A stretch of DNA of 64,000 nucleotides. Source: Paenibacillus sp. BIHB 4019. GTDB lineage: Bacteria > Bacillota > Bacilli > Paenibacillales > Paenibacillaceae. A model generated the notes under the pieces. That model saw only the letters and a list, made by a program, of their open reading frames with translations. It was not told the DNA's origin and made no database searches. Within the stretch, counting starts at the first letter, position 1, and every line of letters begins with the position of its first letter. The stretch lies in contig NZ_CP016808.1 of the NCBI RefSeq assembly GCF_002741035.1, forward strand, positions 5,566,501-5,630,500, given 5' to 3'. Positions 47,779 to 56,354 of this stretch are shown here, one piece after another. The position numbers and the translations under genes were made by a program.

Positions 47779-48324
47779 ATGATGGTACTAACATGGATGA
47801 AGGAGAGCCGAATGGCAGCAGCTTTTTTCGTATTGCTCCGCTTGTATATTGGGATGAAGTGGCTTTCGGCTGGCTGGGGCAAGCTGACTGGAGAAGGCTT
47901 TAGCTCGGCGGGCTTTATGGCGAATGCCGTCGAAAATCCGATCACGGATAAAGCGACGGGCCTGCTTGTTTATCCGGTGTACACGGGGTTTTTGGAGCAT
48001 TTTGCTTTGCCCAATGCTGGTCTATTTAATCTTATTATTCCCATTGGCGAATTTCTCGTAGGGCTGGGCCTTATATTAGGAGCTTTCACCTCGACGGCCG
48101 TTTTATTCGGATTGCTCATGAATTTCATGTTTTTATTAGCGGGCTCTATATCCACGAATCCTTGGATGGTGCTGCTGGGCGGCATTATTCTAATCGGAGG
48201 AGCTAATGCTGGCAAGTTCGGGCTGGATCATTACCTGCTGCCCTACATGAAAACGAGGTTTCAACGTATCGCTGGCAAAAGCCGGAACGGCGGAGACAAT
48301 CCAATTAAGCCGACAGCTGGCTAG
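47779..48324 (+). CDS. DoxX-family membrane protein (paralogue 1)
   Basis: A 181-residue protein with four membrane helices. The family pattern is clear: RLYIGMKWLSAGWGKLTGEGF, then FLEHFALPNAGLFNLIIPIGE and AGSISTNPWMVLLGGIILIGGANAGKFGLD. DoxX-like proteins are linked to quinone or thiosulphate metabolism in some organisms and to redox stress in others; no specific reaction can be assigned. The ATG follows AAAGGAGG. A close paralogue follows at 48576. The stop codon lies within a hairpin (CAGCTGGCT/AGCCAGCTG, 48314-48352), and a second hairpin TGCGCCAC/GTGGCGCA spans 48356-48406. Confidence 0.88.
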   Translation: MMVLTWMKESRMAAAFFVLLRLYIGMKWLSAGWGKLTGEGFSSAGFMANAVENPITDKATGLLVYPVYTGFLEHFALPNAGLFNLIIPIGEFLVGLGLILGAFTSTAVLFGLLMNFMFLLAGSISTNPWMVLLGGIILIGGANAGKFGLDHYLLPYMKTRFQRIAGKSRNGGDNPIKPTAG

Positions 48325-48486
48325 AAGGTTATCTCTTCATTTCAGCCAGCTGCCCTGCGCCACTTACATAATAAGCAGCATCAGACTTTAGATTAAAGGT
48401 GGCGCAGCGCAATGGCCGAACTGCTGCGTGCTTGCGTTCAAATATACGACACAAATAGACGAAATCAGCCAATCTTTTTTGTATAT

Positions 48487-48529
48487 TGTGAAAAAAATCA
48501 CATATTAATGTTCTACGATCCCTTATGAT
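48487..48529 (+). promoter_or_regulatory. Perfect Fnr box at -41.5 and -10 of second doxX gene
   Basis: TGTGA-6-TCACA (48487-48502) is a perfect Crp/Fnr-type palindrome. A TATGAT -10 box lies at 48524-48529, so the start point should be near 48536, 41.5 bp from the palindrome centre, which is the class II activator position. No -35 hexamer is present, as expected for an activator-dependent promoter. The Fnr-like gene is two genes downstream. Confidence 0.85.
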
Positions 48530-48575
48530 AAAGACAGAAACAAACAACACATAAACACATAAGGAGTGAGTGGTC

Positions 48576-49118
48576 ATGTTATACAAATGGCTGAGAGAAA
48601 ATCGAATTGCAGCAGGTGTGCTTTTACTGCTTAGACTATATGTCGGGTACCACTGGCTGGAATCGGGCTGGGGCAAGCTGACAGGCGGGGGCTTTGATAC
48701 GGCAGGATTTTTGAATAACGCTGTTCAGAACCCGGTAGCTGACAAGGCGACAGGACTTCCCGTCTACCCGACGTATACCGCATTCATTGAGCATTTCGCA
48801 CTGCCTAATGCAAAGCTGTTCAATTTTTTAATCCCGCTTGGCGAATTTCTAGTAGGTTTAGGTCTCATCGTTGGTGCACTTACGACAACGGCAGTATTTT
48901 TCGGGCTTCTGATGAACTTTATGTTCATGTTCGCTGGAACAATATCGGTTAACCCATGGATGGTGCTGCTCGGTGTTTTCATCATCGTCGGTGGAGCGAA
49001 TGCTGGCAAATATGGTCTTGACTACTACGTGCTGCCACTGTTGCGCAAATGGTATCAACGTCTTGTTCATCACAAAAATGACGGCGAAAGCACCGGGCTG
49101 AAGCCCTCGGCGAGATGA
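48576..49118 (+). CDS. DoxX-family membrane protein (paralogue 2), Fnr-controlled
   Basis: A 180-residue, four-helix protein clearly homologous to the preceding gene: YHWLESGWGKLTGGGFDTAG, AFIEHFALPNAKLFNFLIPL, VGGANAGKYGLDYYVLPLL. The ATG at 48576 is used because AAGGAG at 48561-48566 is 9 nt upstream; the GTG at 48570 would be too close. Its promoter has an Fnr box at -41.5, so expression should rise at low oxygen. A terminator follows at 49151. Confidence 0.9.
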   Translation: MLYKWLRENRIAAGVLLLLRLYVGYHWLESGWGKLTGGGFDTAGFLNNAVQNPVADKATGLPVYPTYTAFIEHFALPNAKLFNFLIPLGEFLVGLGLIVGALTTTAVFFGLLMNFMFMFAGTISVNPWMVLLGVFIIVGGANAGKYGLDYYVLPLLRKWYQRLVHHKNDGESTGLKPSAR

Positions 49119-49150
49119 CGCTGAGCCCGGGGACAATTAAATAAATGAAG

Positions 49151-49212
49151 GCTGCATCGTACAAGTCAGTGTTCTCCACGAACCGCTGATGGCTGCGATG
49201 CAGCTTTTTTTT
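49151..49212 (+). terminator. Terminator after second doxX gene
   Basis: GCTGCATCG (49151-49159) pairs perfectly with CGATGCAGC (49196-49204) and is followed by eight T; the loop is long. Confidence 0.75.
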
Positions 49213-49311
49213 GCGTGATAATTACGGATTTTAACAATTTTATTCCTCTTTTGTATGCACAAAGACGTCATATATTGGTATGATGTACAAAACGGGAGGG
49301 GGATGAGCCAG

Positions 49312-50067
49312 ATGAGCGCAAATAGCTCCAACGAACGAGGCAGCTTTGCTCGCCCTGCCATTGCACAAGGAGAAGGCATTGCGGCCTTTTTCACCCCAGC
49401 TGATTTGGAACGTTTAACCGAGCGGATGAGCATGCACCGTTATGAGTCGGGCAATCATTTATTTTGGGAAGGCGATGCAGCGAGCTACCATTATTTGATT
49501 GTTTCAGGAAGAATTAAGCTGACCCGGATGATGGCGGATGGCAAAAGCTTGACGCTTTCTTTTGCCGGGCATGGCGACTTTCTCGGTGAATATGGCGGTG
49601 AAGGTGAGCTTTTGCATGGCATGAGCGCAGAGGCCACAGAAGAAGTGGTTGCTGGGCTTATCGCGTCAGACGAATTGGAGCTGCTGCTAAATACTAATGG
49701 GAGCATGGCGGTCAGTTTCGCCAAGTGGCTAGGAATCATGCAGCAAATTAGCCAATCAAAGCTGCGTGATTTGACGCAGTTCGGCAAACTCGGGGCGCTC
49801 GCTTCGACGCTGATCCGGCTTAGCAATATGTATGGAGTTCTGCGTCCAGAAGGGCTGCATCTCGATATTCGGCTGACTAACAATGAGCTTGCTGAGCTGA
49901 TTGGAGCGACGCGTGAAAGTGTCAATCGGATGCTCGCCGCGCTTAAGGATGAAGAGGTAATCAAGGTCGTCCGTGGTGAAATTATTATCCTCAAGCTGGA
50001 TGAGCTTCGTCATCACTGTGAATGTCCGACGGCACCGACCTGTGCGAAGGGTGTTTGCCGTCTGTAA
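49312..50067 (+). CDS. fnr: Crp/Fnr-family regulator with C-terminal cysteine cluster
   Basis: A 251-residue transcription factor. The cyclic-nucleotide-type beta-barrel (HRYESGNHLFWEGDAASYHY) is followed by a dimer helix and a winged helix with recognition segment LTNNELAELIGATRESVNRM. The C-terminus carries C236, C238, C244 and C249 (CEC, PTAPTC, AKGVC). In Bacillus subtilis Fnr the oxygen-sensing [4Fe-4S] cluster is also held by C-terminal cysteines, so this is most likely the local oxygen sensor. The ATG at 49312 is chosen with GGAGGG 10 nt upstream; ATG 49303 is too close to it and ATG 49255 has no site. A perfect Fnr box stands before the doxX gene just upstream. Confidence 0.88.
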   Translation: MSANSSNERGSFARPAIAQGEGIAAFFTPADLERLTERMSMHRYESGNHLFWEGDAASYHYLIVSGRIKLTRMMADGKSLTLSFAGHGDFLGEYGGEGELLHGMSAEATEEVVAGLIASDELELLLNTNGSMAVSFAKWLGIMQQISQSKLRDLTQFGKLGALASTLIRLSNMYGVLRPEGLHLDIRLTNNELAELIGATRESVNRMLAALKDEEVIKVVRGEIIILKLDELRHHCECPTAPTCAKGVCRL

Positions 50068-50183
50068 AATAACGCAAGGCAATCGCTAATGGTGGTGCGG
50101 GGGGGAAGCGGCTCGCATGCTTCATTAGCGATTTTGTTTTGCCCTTTGATTCTAAAGTTTCAGCCCAAATTGTTTGAGATATA

Positions 50184-50216
50184 TGACAGTAGTTGTCATC
50201 TAGCGAACGATATAAT
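50184..50216 (+). promoter_or_regulatory. Palindrome and TATAAT box before SDR gene
   Basis: TGACA-5-TGTCA (50184-50198) is a perfect inverted repeat centred about 20 bp before a perfect TATAAT at 50211-50216. No standard -35 is seen. The palindrome would cover the -35 region and may be an operator for the WYL regulator encoded in the same unit. Confidence 0.5.
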
Positions 50217-50259
50217 GGGAGAGACTAGAAGAAGCAATGAAAAGGGAGCGTGGCTGGTA

Positions 50260-51165
50260 ATGAAACCATTAGCCGGAAAAGTTGCTGTTGTAGCGGGAGC
50301 GACAAGAGGAGCAGGCAGAGGAATTGCAATTGGTTTGGGGAAAGCAGGGGCAACCGTCTATTGTACAGGGCGCAGTGTGCGAGGCGGCTTGTCGAATATG
50401 AACAGGCAGGAGACCATTGACGAAACGGCGGAGCTCGTTGCTGCAGCTGGGGGTATAGGCATTGCTGTGCGTGTAGACCATACGGTGGAGTCGGAGGTTC
50501 GGGCATTGTTCGAGCGGGTTAAAGCTGAGCAGAACGGACAGCTAGACCTGCTTGTGAATGATGTGTGGGGCGGTGATCCATTAACCGAGTGGGGCAAGCC
50601 GTTTTGGGAGCATTCGCTGGAGGATGGCCTGCTAATGCAGCAGCGTGCTGTTTTTTCTCATATGATTACCAGTTATTATGGAGCGCCGCTTATGACCGCA
50701 AGAAAACAAGGGCTTATTATTGAAATTACGGATGGAGTAGACAACGAGTACCGGGGCAATTTGTATTATAGCTTGGCAAAAACGTCGGTTATCCATTTGG
50801 CAAAAGCAATGGCGGAGGATTTGCGCCCTTTTGGAGTAACGGCTGTAGCATTAACGCCAGGTTTTCTCCGTTCGGAAGCGATGCTGGATCATTTTGGCGT
50901 GACGAAGGAGAATTGGCGGGATGCAGCCGCGCAGGAGCCGCATTTTCTCATGTCTGAAACACCTGCCTACATTGGCGGAGCGGTTGCAGCGCTCGCAGCT
51001 GATCCAGAAGTACATCTCAAAACAGGGAAAGCGCTGAGCACTTGGGGGCTTTCGGAACAATATCGGTTTGACGATGAAGATGGCAGTCGCCCGCATTGGG
51101 GAAACTATGCGGCTACTATTGGAACGGATGCAAGCTCGGAAGCGGGCGGCAGAGAAAAGACATAA
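50260..51165 (+). CDS. SDR-family oxidoreductase
   Basis: A 301-residue short-chain dehydrogenase. The nucleotide-binding motif is VVAGATRGAGRGIAIGLGKA near the N-terminus, VNDVWGGD is the NNAG-like motif, and the catalytic Tyr-x3-Lys lies in NLYYSLAKTSVIHLAKAMA. The C-terminal ALSTWGLSEQYRFDDEDGSRP is usual for a group of Bacillales SDRs of unknown substrate. The ATG at 50260 follows GGGAGCG; the frame extends to 50089 but that part is not conserved and overlaps the promoter. The WYL regulator gene follows after 19 nt. Confidence 0.88.
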   Translation: MKPLAGKVAVVAGATRGAGRGIAIGLGKAGATVYCTGRSVRGGLSNMNRQETIDETAELVAAAGGIGIAVRVDHTVESEVRALFERVKAEQNGQLDLLVNDVWGGDPLTEWGKPFWEHSLEDGLLMQQRAVFSHMITSYYGAPLMTARKQGLIIEITDGVDNEYRGNLYYSLAKTSVIHLAKAMAEDLRPFGVTAVALTPGFLRSEAMLDHFGVTKENWRDAAAQEPHFLMSETPAYIGGAVAALAADPEVHLKTGKALSTWGLSEQYRFDDEDGSRPHWGNYAATIGTDASSEAGGREKT

Positions 51166-51184
51166 ACGGCAGGAGGGAAATTAA

Positions 51185-52159
51185 CTGCGGGCAGATCGAT
51201 TGATAGCAATATTGCTGCTGCTGCAAAATCGCGGCAGAATGACGTCGCAGGAGCTTGCGGACAAGCTTGAAGTATCCGGAAGGACGATCCACCGCGACAT
51301 GGAGGCGTTGAGCGCTACAGGCATTCCTATCGTGGCCGAGCGGGGGACGAATGGCGGCTGGATGCTTGCCGAAGGCTACCGGACGAATTTGACCGGCATG
51401 AAGAAGGAAGAGATCCAGTCGCTGCTTCTGTCTTCGCCGACTGGCATTGTCGGAGCTCTCGGAATTAGCGATAACTTTGAAGCTGCTTTTCAGAAGCTGA
51501 TTGCCGCCTTTCCGTCGAGGTATCAGGAGGAAGCGGAAAAGGTGCGGCAGCGCATTCATATTGACGGCGCGGGCTGGCGGGAAGCAAGCGAGCAGGTTCC
51601 GCTGCTCCCGCTTATTCAAGAAGCGATTTGGCTGGAGCGTCAGCTGCTCATTGTATATTCTCGCGGAGCGGAGCAGGCAAAGCGGCTAGTCCAGCCACTT
51701 GGGCTCGTAGCTAAAAATAATGCTTGGTACCTTGTGGCGGACACGGAAGGAGGCATGCGCACATATCGCATTTCCCGGCTGCAGGAAGCTGCTATGCAGG
51801 AGGAGACGTTCGATCGGCCAGAATGGTTCGACTTAGCCTCCTACTGGCAGCAATCCATTGCGGAGTTCAAGTCTGCGCTGCCGCGTTATCCGGCGAAAAT
51901 CCGCATGAAGGAAGCAGACTTATCTCGATTTCGCCAGCAATGGTATGTAACGCTTACGAATATAGGCGCTGTTTGCGAGGGGGAGCTTGAGGCGGATGTG
52001 CTGTTTAATACGCTGGAATCCGCATGCGAAATTTTGCTGAAATTTGGATCAGCCGTTGAAGCTCTTGAGCCGCCAGAGCTGAGACAGAAGCTGCTTCGAG
52101 AGGTAAAGGCAATGGCGAAGCTTTACGCAGATACTCTTGAGGATTATGCTGACAAATAG
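51185..52159 (+). CDS. WYL-domain transcriptional regulator (DeoR-type HTH)
   Basis: A helix-turn-helix protein with a WYL ligand/nucleic-acid-sensing domain. The N-terminal HTH reads RADRLIAILLLLQNRGRMTS then LEVSGRTIHRDMEALSATGI. The WYL region includes RLVQPLGLVAKNNAWYLVAD and RTYRISRLQEA. The start is placed at CTG 51185, because AGGAGG at 51171-51176 lies 8 nt upstream and the conserved RADRL would otherwise be lost. The first conventional codon, TTG at 51200, is 23 nt from that site. It probably controls its own unit with the SDR gene. Confidence 0.87.
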   Translation: MRADRLIAILLLLQNRGRMTSQELADKLEVSGRTIHRDMEALSATGIPIVAERGTNGGWMLAEGYRTNLTGMKKEEIQSLLLSSPTGIVGALGISDNFEAAFQKLIAAFPSRYQEEAEKVRQRIHIDGAGWREASEQVPLLPLIQEAIWLERQLLIVYSRGAEQAKRLVQPLGLVAKNNAWYLVADTEGGMRTYRISRLQEAAMQEETFDRPEWFDLASYWQQSIAEFKSALPRYPAKIRMKEADLSRFRQQWYVTLTNIGAVCEGELEADVLFNTLESACEILLKFGSAVEALEPPELRQKLLREVKAMAKLYADTLEDYADK

Positions 52160-52232
52160 GCCACTGTAAACAAATGGGCTGCACACTCATATGCTGATCT
52201 AAATAAAGATCCTTATTTGTGGAGGCTAATAG

Positions 52233-52706
52233 ATGAATTGGGTTAACCATCAATGGAGAAACACGGTTTTTATGCCAGTATGGGCAACGACCCCACAGCA
52301 TGCGCTAACGTTAATCAAAGAAGCTGTACAAGGAGAACGAAATGACGAGTTGTTTTATGATGAGCTAATTAGGCTTGCGCCAAATGCCGAGCAGGCAGGG
52401 ATCATTATGTCCATTCGCAATGATGAGCGCGGGCACAACCAAATGTTTCGGGGGATTTATAGACAACTTACTGGCCAGGAAATTACCGGAGTCAGCAATG
52501 AAGCCCATCAGCCGGTGAGCTCCTACCTTGCTGGATTAGAGGAGGCTTTATTAGGGGAACTCGCTGCGGTTGAAAAATACCGCAACATTTGGTTCGGTTT
52601 GCCCGTGGGTATATATAAAGACACGGTTTTTGGCATTATTTTAGACGAGATGAAACATGCAAGCAAATACAATTATCTTATTACATTAAATCGAACGAAT
52701 GGCTAG
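52233..52706 (+). CDS. Ferritin-like domain protein
   Basis: A 157-residue four-helix protein. Carboxylate/histidine metal ligands typical of rubrerythrin-like ferritins appear in EAVQGERNDELFYDEL, RNDERGHNQMFRGIYRQL (ExxH), LEEALLGELAAVEKYR and LDEMKHASKYNYL (ExxH). It may bind iron or manganese and detoxify peroxide. The ATG follows GGAGG. An imperfect AT-rich palindrome (AAATAAAGAT/CCTTATTT, 52201-52218) lies just before the ribosome binding site. A terminator follows, shared with the convergent DedA gene. Confidence 0.8.
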   Translation: MNWVNHQWRNTVFMPVWATTPQHALTLIKEAVQGERNDELFYDELIRLAPNAEQAGIIMSIRNDERGHNQMFRGIYRQLTGQEITGVSNEAHQPVSSYLAGLEEALLGELAAVEKYRNIWFGLPVGIYKDTVFGIILDEMKHASKYNYLITLNRTNG

Positions 52707-52716
52707 TTTAGAAAAA

Positions 52717-52766
52717 AATAAGGCCGGTTGCTCCTGATAGGAGAATGAACCGGCTTTATTTTTTTG
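52717..52766. terminator. Bidirectional terminator
   Basis: AATAAGGCCGGTT pairs with AACCGGCTTTATT (one mismatch); the loop contains a further CTCCT/AGGAG stem. A run on the left and T run on the right suit the convergent ferritin-like and DedA genes. Confidence 0.85.
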
Positions 52767-52778
52767 CAAGGAGTTCGT

Positions 52779-53387
52779 TTATTTAGCCCATATTTTTTTA
52801 ATTCTTGTCTTTCGTACAAACCATAAAACGAGCCCGGCAGCAAGCAACATAACGACCGATATTAGCAAATACCGATGTATCATTTCGGTAACGACGCGCC
52901 AATGTTCGCCTATGTAGGTGCCTAAAGTGATGAAAGTAACGGCCCAGAGCATCGCTCCTGGCGCAGCATAAAGGCTGAAGCTTCGAAACGACCATCTGCT
53001 GATCCCCGCACTGTAGGCTGTTAAATGACGCACCCCGGGAATAAAATAGCCGATCGTGAGCGCGAATTTCCCAAAACGTTTGAACCAAGCTTGGGTATGG
53101 TCTAACCGCTCTTTTGTAATATGAATTTTCCGGCCGTATTTTTCTAAAAATGGATGCCCAAGCTTGTAACCAATGTAATAGCTGATTGTCATGCCAGCAA
53201 AACTACCGATTACTGAAACGATAACGGTGGGGATATAATGAAGCCTTCCCTTTGAAATTAAGTATCCCGAAAACGTCATTAAAATCTCATCGGGTACCGG
53301 CAAGCCTATAATTCCAAGCACTAACGCACCGAAAATTCCTATATACCCATAGTGAGCAATGAACCATAACAGCTTATGTTGAAACAT
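52779..53387 (-). CDS. DedA-family membrane protein
   Basis: A 202-residue multi-helix protein. The family signatures are LPVPDEILMTFSGYLISKG, the segment FLEKYGRKIHITKERL and the RHLTAYSAGISRW motif with the conserved Arg (FIPGVRHLTAYSAG). DedA proteins are thought to recycle lipid carriers such as undecaprenyl phosphate or phosphatidylethanolamine across the membrane using the proton gradient. The ATG follows AAAGGAG on the - strand. The 245-bp divergent gap to the next gene is AT-rich; nothing definite is seen in it. Confidence 0.91.
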   Translation of the reverse strand: MFQHKLLWFIAHYGYIGIFGALVLGIIGLPVPDEILMTFSGYLISKGRLHYIPTVIVSVIGSFAGMTISYYIGYKLGHPFLEKYGRKIHITKERLDHTQAWFKRFGKFALTIGYFIPGVRHLTAYSAGISRWSFRSFSLYAAPGAMLWAVTFITLGTYIGEHWRVVTEMIHRYLLISVVMLLAAGLVLWFVRKTRIKKIWAK

Positions 53388-53632
53388 GAGGTTTCTCCTT
53401 TTAAATGGTGGTATAGATAATTAGTTTTTCCTAAAATTATAAATTCATGTTTCTGGCATAATCATGAGGGTGTTCTCTTAAAGAAAAACGAATAAGCGTA
53501 TTTTGTTTACATAAAAAATAATATGTCGCCTTTTTCAGAATGGCTATTCATGACCCCCTATCATATTCTCTTTTTTCCTGCATATGTTTAGTTTGTTAAG
53601 GATAAATTCCAGTCGTATACGGGTGGGGTGTG

Positions 53633-56278
53633 ATGAAAATGAACGCGGATGACATGCAGTGGGTGCGATTGGCTGCCGCTCATTTGCCGATTGGTGCGGA
53701 GCTTGCTGAAATTTGTTGCCCGTCGCCACATTACGCAGTTGTAGTGGCAGATTTAAATGGGGACGGTTGCCCCGAGGTAGCAGCGGTGTATCGATTGCAT
53801 AACGAATATTTTGTTATGATTTTGCAGCATTGTCAGCTTGGCTGGGTTGTAGCCGCTTGTGCGAAAGGAATGGGGTACGGCGTAACAGTGATGACTGCCG
53901 CGCCTGTAACCAACTGCTTATGCTGTAATTTAATTATTGGCTGGCAGGTTGGGGCGATATGGTCCACACTGTCTGTGTATGCCTACAGCAATTTCAAGCT
54001 TTGTCCCGTGCTGCCGGATGGCATCAACTTCAGCTATTTGGATGTGGAGGATATGCCAGGACCGCACGGAAGGGATGGTCAAGCTGAGCTTGCGCTATGG
54101 GCACATGACACGGGGGAAGCTTATGATGTCCACGTCATGCGCTGGTCGAAAGGGATGCTTGTTCCAGCGCCAGATGTGTACCCCTATTACTTCTGTAAAG
54201 TTGTCCACTATTATGAACGAATGGTAGCGGAGCATCCAGATTATGGTTTTTATTGGTTCCATCTTGCAGATGCGCAGTTTAAAGCGTGCCAGCTGCAGGC
54301 GGCACTAGCCTCTGTCGACAAGGCGCTTAGCTTCCCCCAGCCTTATCCGTCGCTTGAGGTGCTGAAGCAATTAAAGCATGCCATATTGGCTAGCAGCCGA
54401 GGGGAGTTGGGCATAGAGGCACCATGGCCAGCAGTAGGTATAACTGCCGATATTGACGGATTTGCTGGCGTTGGAGCTGTAGGCACAATGCTGGAAGCAG
54501 CTTCGCCAGTCGGGGTGGACTATAATGTAGAAGCGACATTTGATGCGGAAGATAGGGAAAATGAGCGCAGAGTGGTACTTCTTCCAGCAGCAGTAAAGAC
54601 GACGAGCGGGACAAAATGGGGCTATATTGATGCAAAAGGCAGCTTCGTCATTGCGCCGCAATTCAGCAGTGCAGATGCTTTTCAGCCGAATGGGCTAGCT
54701 GTCGTTCAACTAGGCAACCATAGCGGCCTTATTGACATGTCAGGCGCTTTCCGTATTCGGCCGATTTATGATTTTATCGGCCCGTTCACGGAAGGACGTG
54801 CGGTCGTCATTGATAGCGCAGGCTTTAAAATCATTGATGAGCGGGGAAATGTGCTGACGACTAAAGCCTATTCATACATCTCTGCGTTTTCAGATGAACG
54901 GGCGATGTTCTACGTCATGAATGAAGCAGACAGCAGCTCCAAATATGGGTATTTGGACCGCAAAGGGACCGAGGTTATTCCGGCACAGTTCGAAAGCGCT
55001 GGCGATTTTGCCAAAGGAAAAGCAGTCGTAAAGCTGCATGATCAGGCCTTTGCGTTAATTGATCGAAGTGGACGCAAGCTTGCCGAATATCCGTTTTATG
55101 ATGTGGGCCAGCTCGGAGAGGGGCTGCTTTCCTATCAGCCGGAGCAAAACGGCAAATACGGGTACATGAATGAGCGCGGCCAATCGGTCATTTATCCGGC
55201 GTTTACAGCGGCCATGCCGTTTCAGGATGGACGGGCGATTGTAAATACAGCGGAGGATTTTCGCGCGCTGTACGGCGTCATCGACAAGCGGGGCGGCTAT
55301 GTTGTGCAGCCGGCCTATAATGATATTCGCCAGCTGGGCGAGCAGCGGCTGGCGCTGGGCAAGGCGAGAAATGCGGATCAGCCGTATCTCGGCTCGCTGT
55401 ATGCAATTGCCGATCAAGACGGCAAGCTGCTGACGGACTATTTATTCACGGATGTGGCGGATTATAAATATGGGCTGGCTTCCGTAACAGACGGGAAACA
55501 GACCTATTTTATAAATACGAAGGGACAGCCTGCTCAAGGGTATCCCCGCCTGTCTGGAAGAGGCGTATTAACGATTATGGATGGCGTTGTGCAGGCGGTA
55601 GTCGATAACAGGGAGTCCTATTATACGCGCAGCGGTCGCCTTATTTGGCAAAGCAACACGATCATTCCGCTGCGGGTTCCATTGCGAGTCAAGGAACATA
55701 AATATAAGCCGAACGTCGATTATTTAGTGTATTATCCAAGCGTTGAGGGGATGGTCAACCAAGCGGCACAGCAGCAGGTGAACCGCAAGCTGGAGGAGCT
55801 GTCGCAGGTCAAGCCGATCCCGGCGAATGTGCAGCTGGAGTATTCGTATGATGGCGATTTTGACGTCACCTGGTTCCATAAAAACCTGCTCGTTTTGCAG
55901 TTGAACGGCTACAATTTCCCGTTCGGTGCTGCTCACGGGATGCCGACGATGATTTACAGCCATATCAATGTCATCGACGGGTCGATGTACGAGCTGAGGG
56001 ATCTGTTTCTGCCAGGCAGCAACTATGTAAAGGTGCTTAGTGATATTGTTGGCGAGCAAATTAAGACAGATCCTCAGTACAGCTATGTGTTCCCGGACAC
56101 GTATATGGGCATTAAGCCGGATCAGCCTTTTTATGTGACGGAGGATGCGCTGCATCTTTATTTTAACCCGTATGATATTGCTCCGTTTGCTGCCGGGTTC
56201 CCGACGTTCCGCATTCCGTATGCCCAAATAAGCTCCATTATTGCAACTGAAGGCGCTTTTTGGCGGTCCTTTCATTGA
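53633..56278 (+). CDS. Large WG-repeat protein with C-terminal DUF3298-like domain
   Basis: An 881-residue protein without a signal peptide. Regions: an N-terminal part with a Ca-binding-like VADLNGDGCPEVAAVYR; a TPR-like helical segment (FYWFHLADAQFKACQLQAAL) at about 200-260; a run of six or more WG repeats from about 320 to 660, with cores WGYIDAKGSFVIAPQF, YGYLDRKGTEVIPAQF, YGYMNERGQSVIYPAF and YGVIDKRGGYVVQPAY; and a C-terminal DUF3298/RsiV-like domain (YLVYYPSVEGM, FTYSHINVIDG-like IYSHINVIDGSMYELRDLF). WG repeats act as beta-propeller-like scaffolds. The ATG at 53633 follows GGGTGGGG. Function unknown. Confidence 0.88.
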   Translation: MKMNADDMQWVRLAAAHLPIGAELAEICCPSPHYAVVVADLNGDGCPEVAAVYRLHNEYFVMILQHCQLGWVVAACAKGMGYGVTVMTAAPVTNCLCCNLIIGWQVGAIWSTLSVYAYSNFKLCPVLPDGINFSYLDVEDMPGPHGRDGQAELALWAHDTGEAYDVHVMRWSKGMLVPAPDVYPYYFCKVVHYYERMVAEHPDYGFYWFHLADAQFKACQLQAALASVDKALSFPQPYPSLEVLKQLKHAILASSRGELGIEAPWPAVGITADIDGFAGVGAVGTMLEAASPVGVDYNVEATFDAEDRENERRVVLLPAAVKTTSGTKWGYIDAKGSFVIAPQFSSADAFQPNGLAVVQLGNHSGLIDMSGAFRIRPIYDFIGPFTEGRAVVIDSAGFKIIDERGNVLTTKAYSYISAFSDERAMFYVMNEADSSSKYGYLDRKGTEVIPAQFESAGDFAKGKAVVKLHDQAFALIDRSGRKLAEYPFYDVGQLGEGLLSYQPEQNGKYGYMNERGQSVIYPAFTAAMPFQDGRAIVNTAEDFRALYGVIDKRGGYVVQPAYNDIRQLGEQRLALGKARNADQPYLGSLYAIADQDGKLLTDYLFTDVADYKYGLASVTDGKQTYFINTKGQPAQGYPRLSGRGVLTIMDGVVQAVVDNRESYYTRSGRLIWQSNTIIPLRVPLRVKEHKYKPNVDYLVYYPSVEGMVNQAAQQQVNRKLEELSQVKPIPANVQLEYSYDGDFDVTWFHKNLLVLQLNGYNFPFGAAHGMPTMIYSHINVIDGSMYELRDLFLPGSNYVKVLSDIVGEQIKTDPQYSYVFPDTYMGIKPDQPFYVTEDALHLYFNPYDIAPFAAGFPTFRIPYAQISSIIATEGAFWRSFH

Positions 56279-56354
56279 GAGTAGCGGCTTTTATCGCATA
56301 ATGGTCGCGCAAGCGGCGAGCATGCTATAATAGCAGGAAGGACTACGGAGCAGA

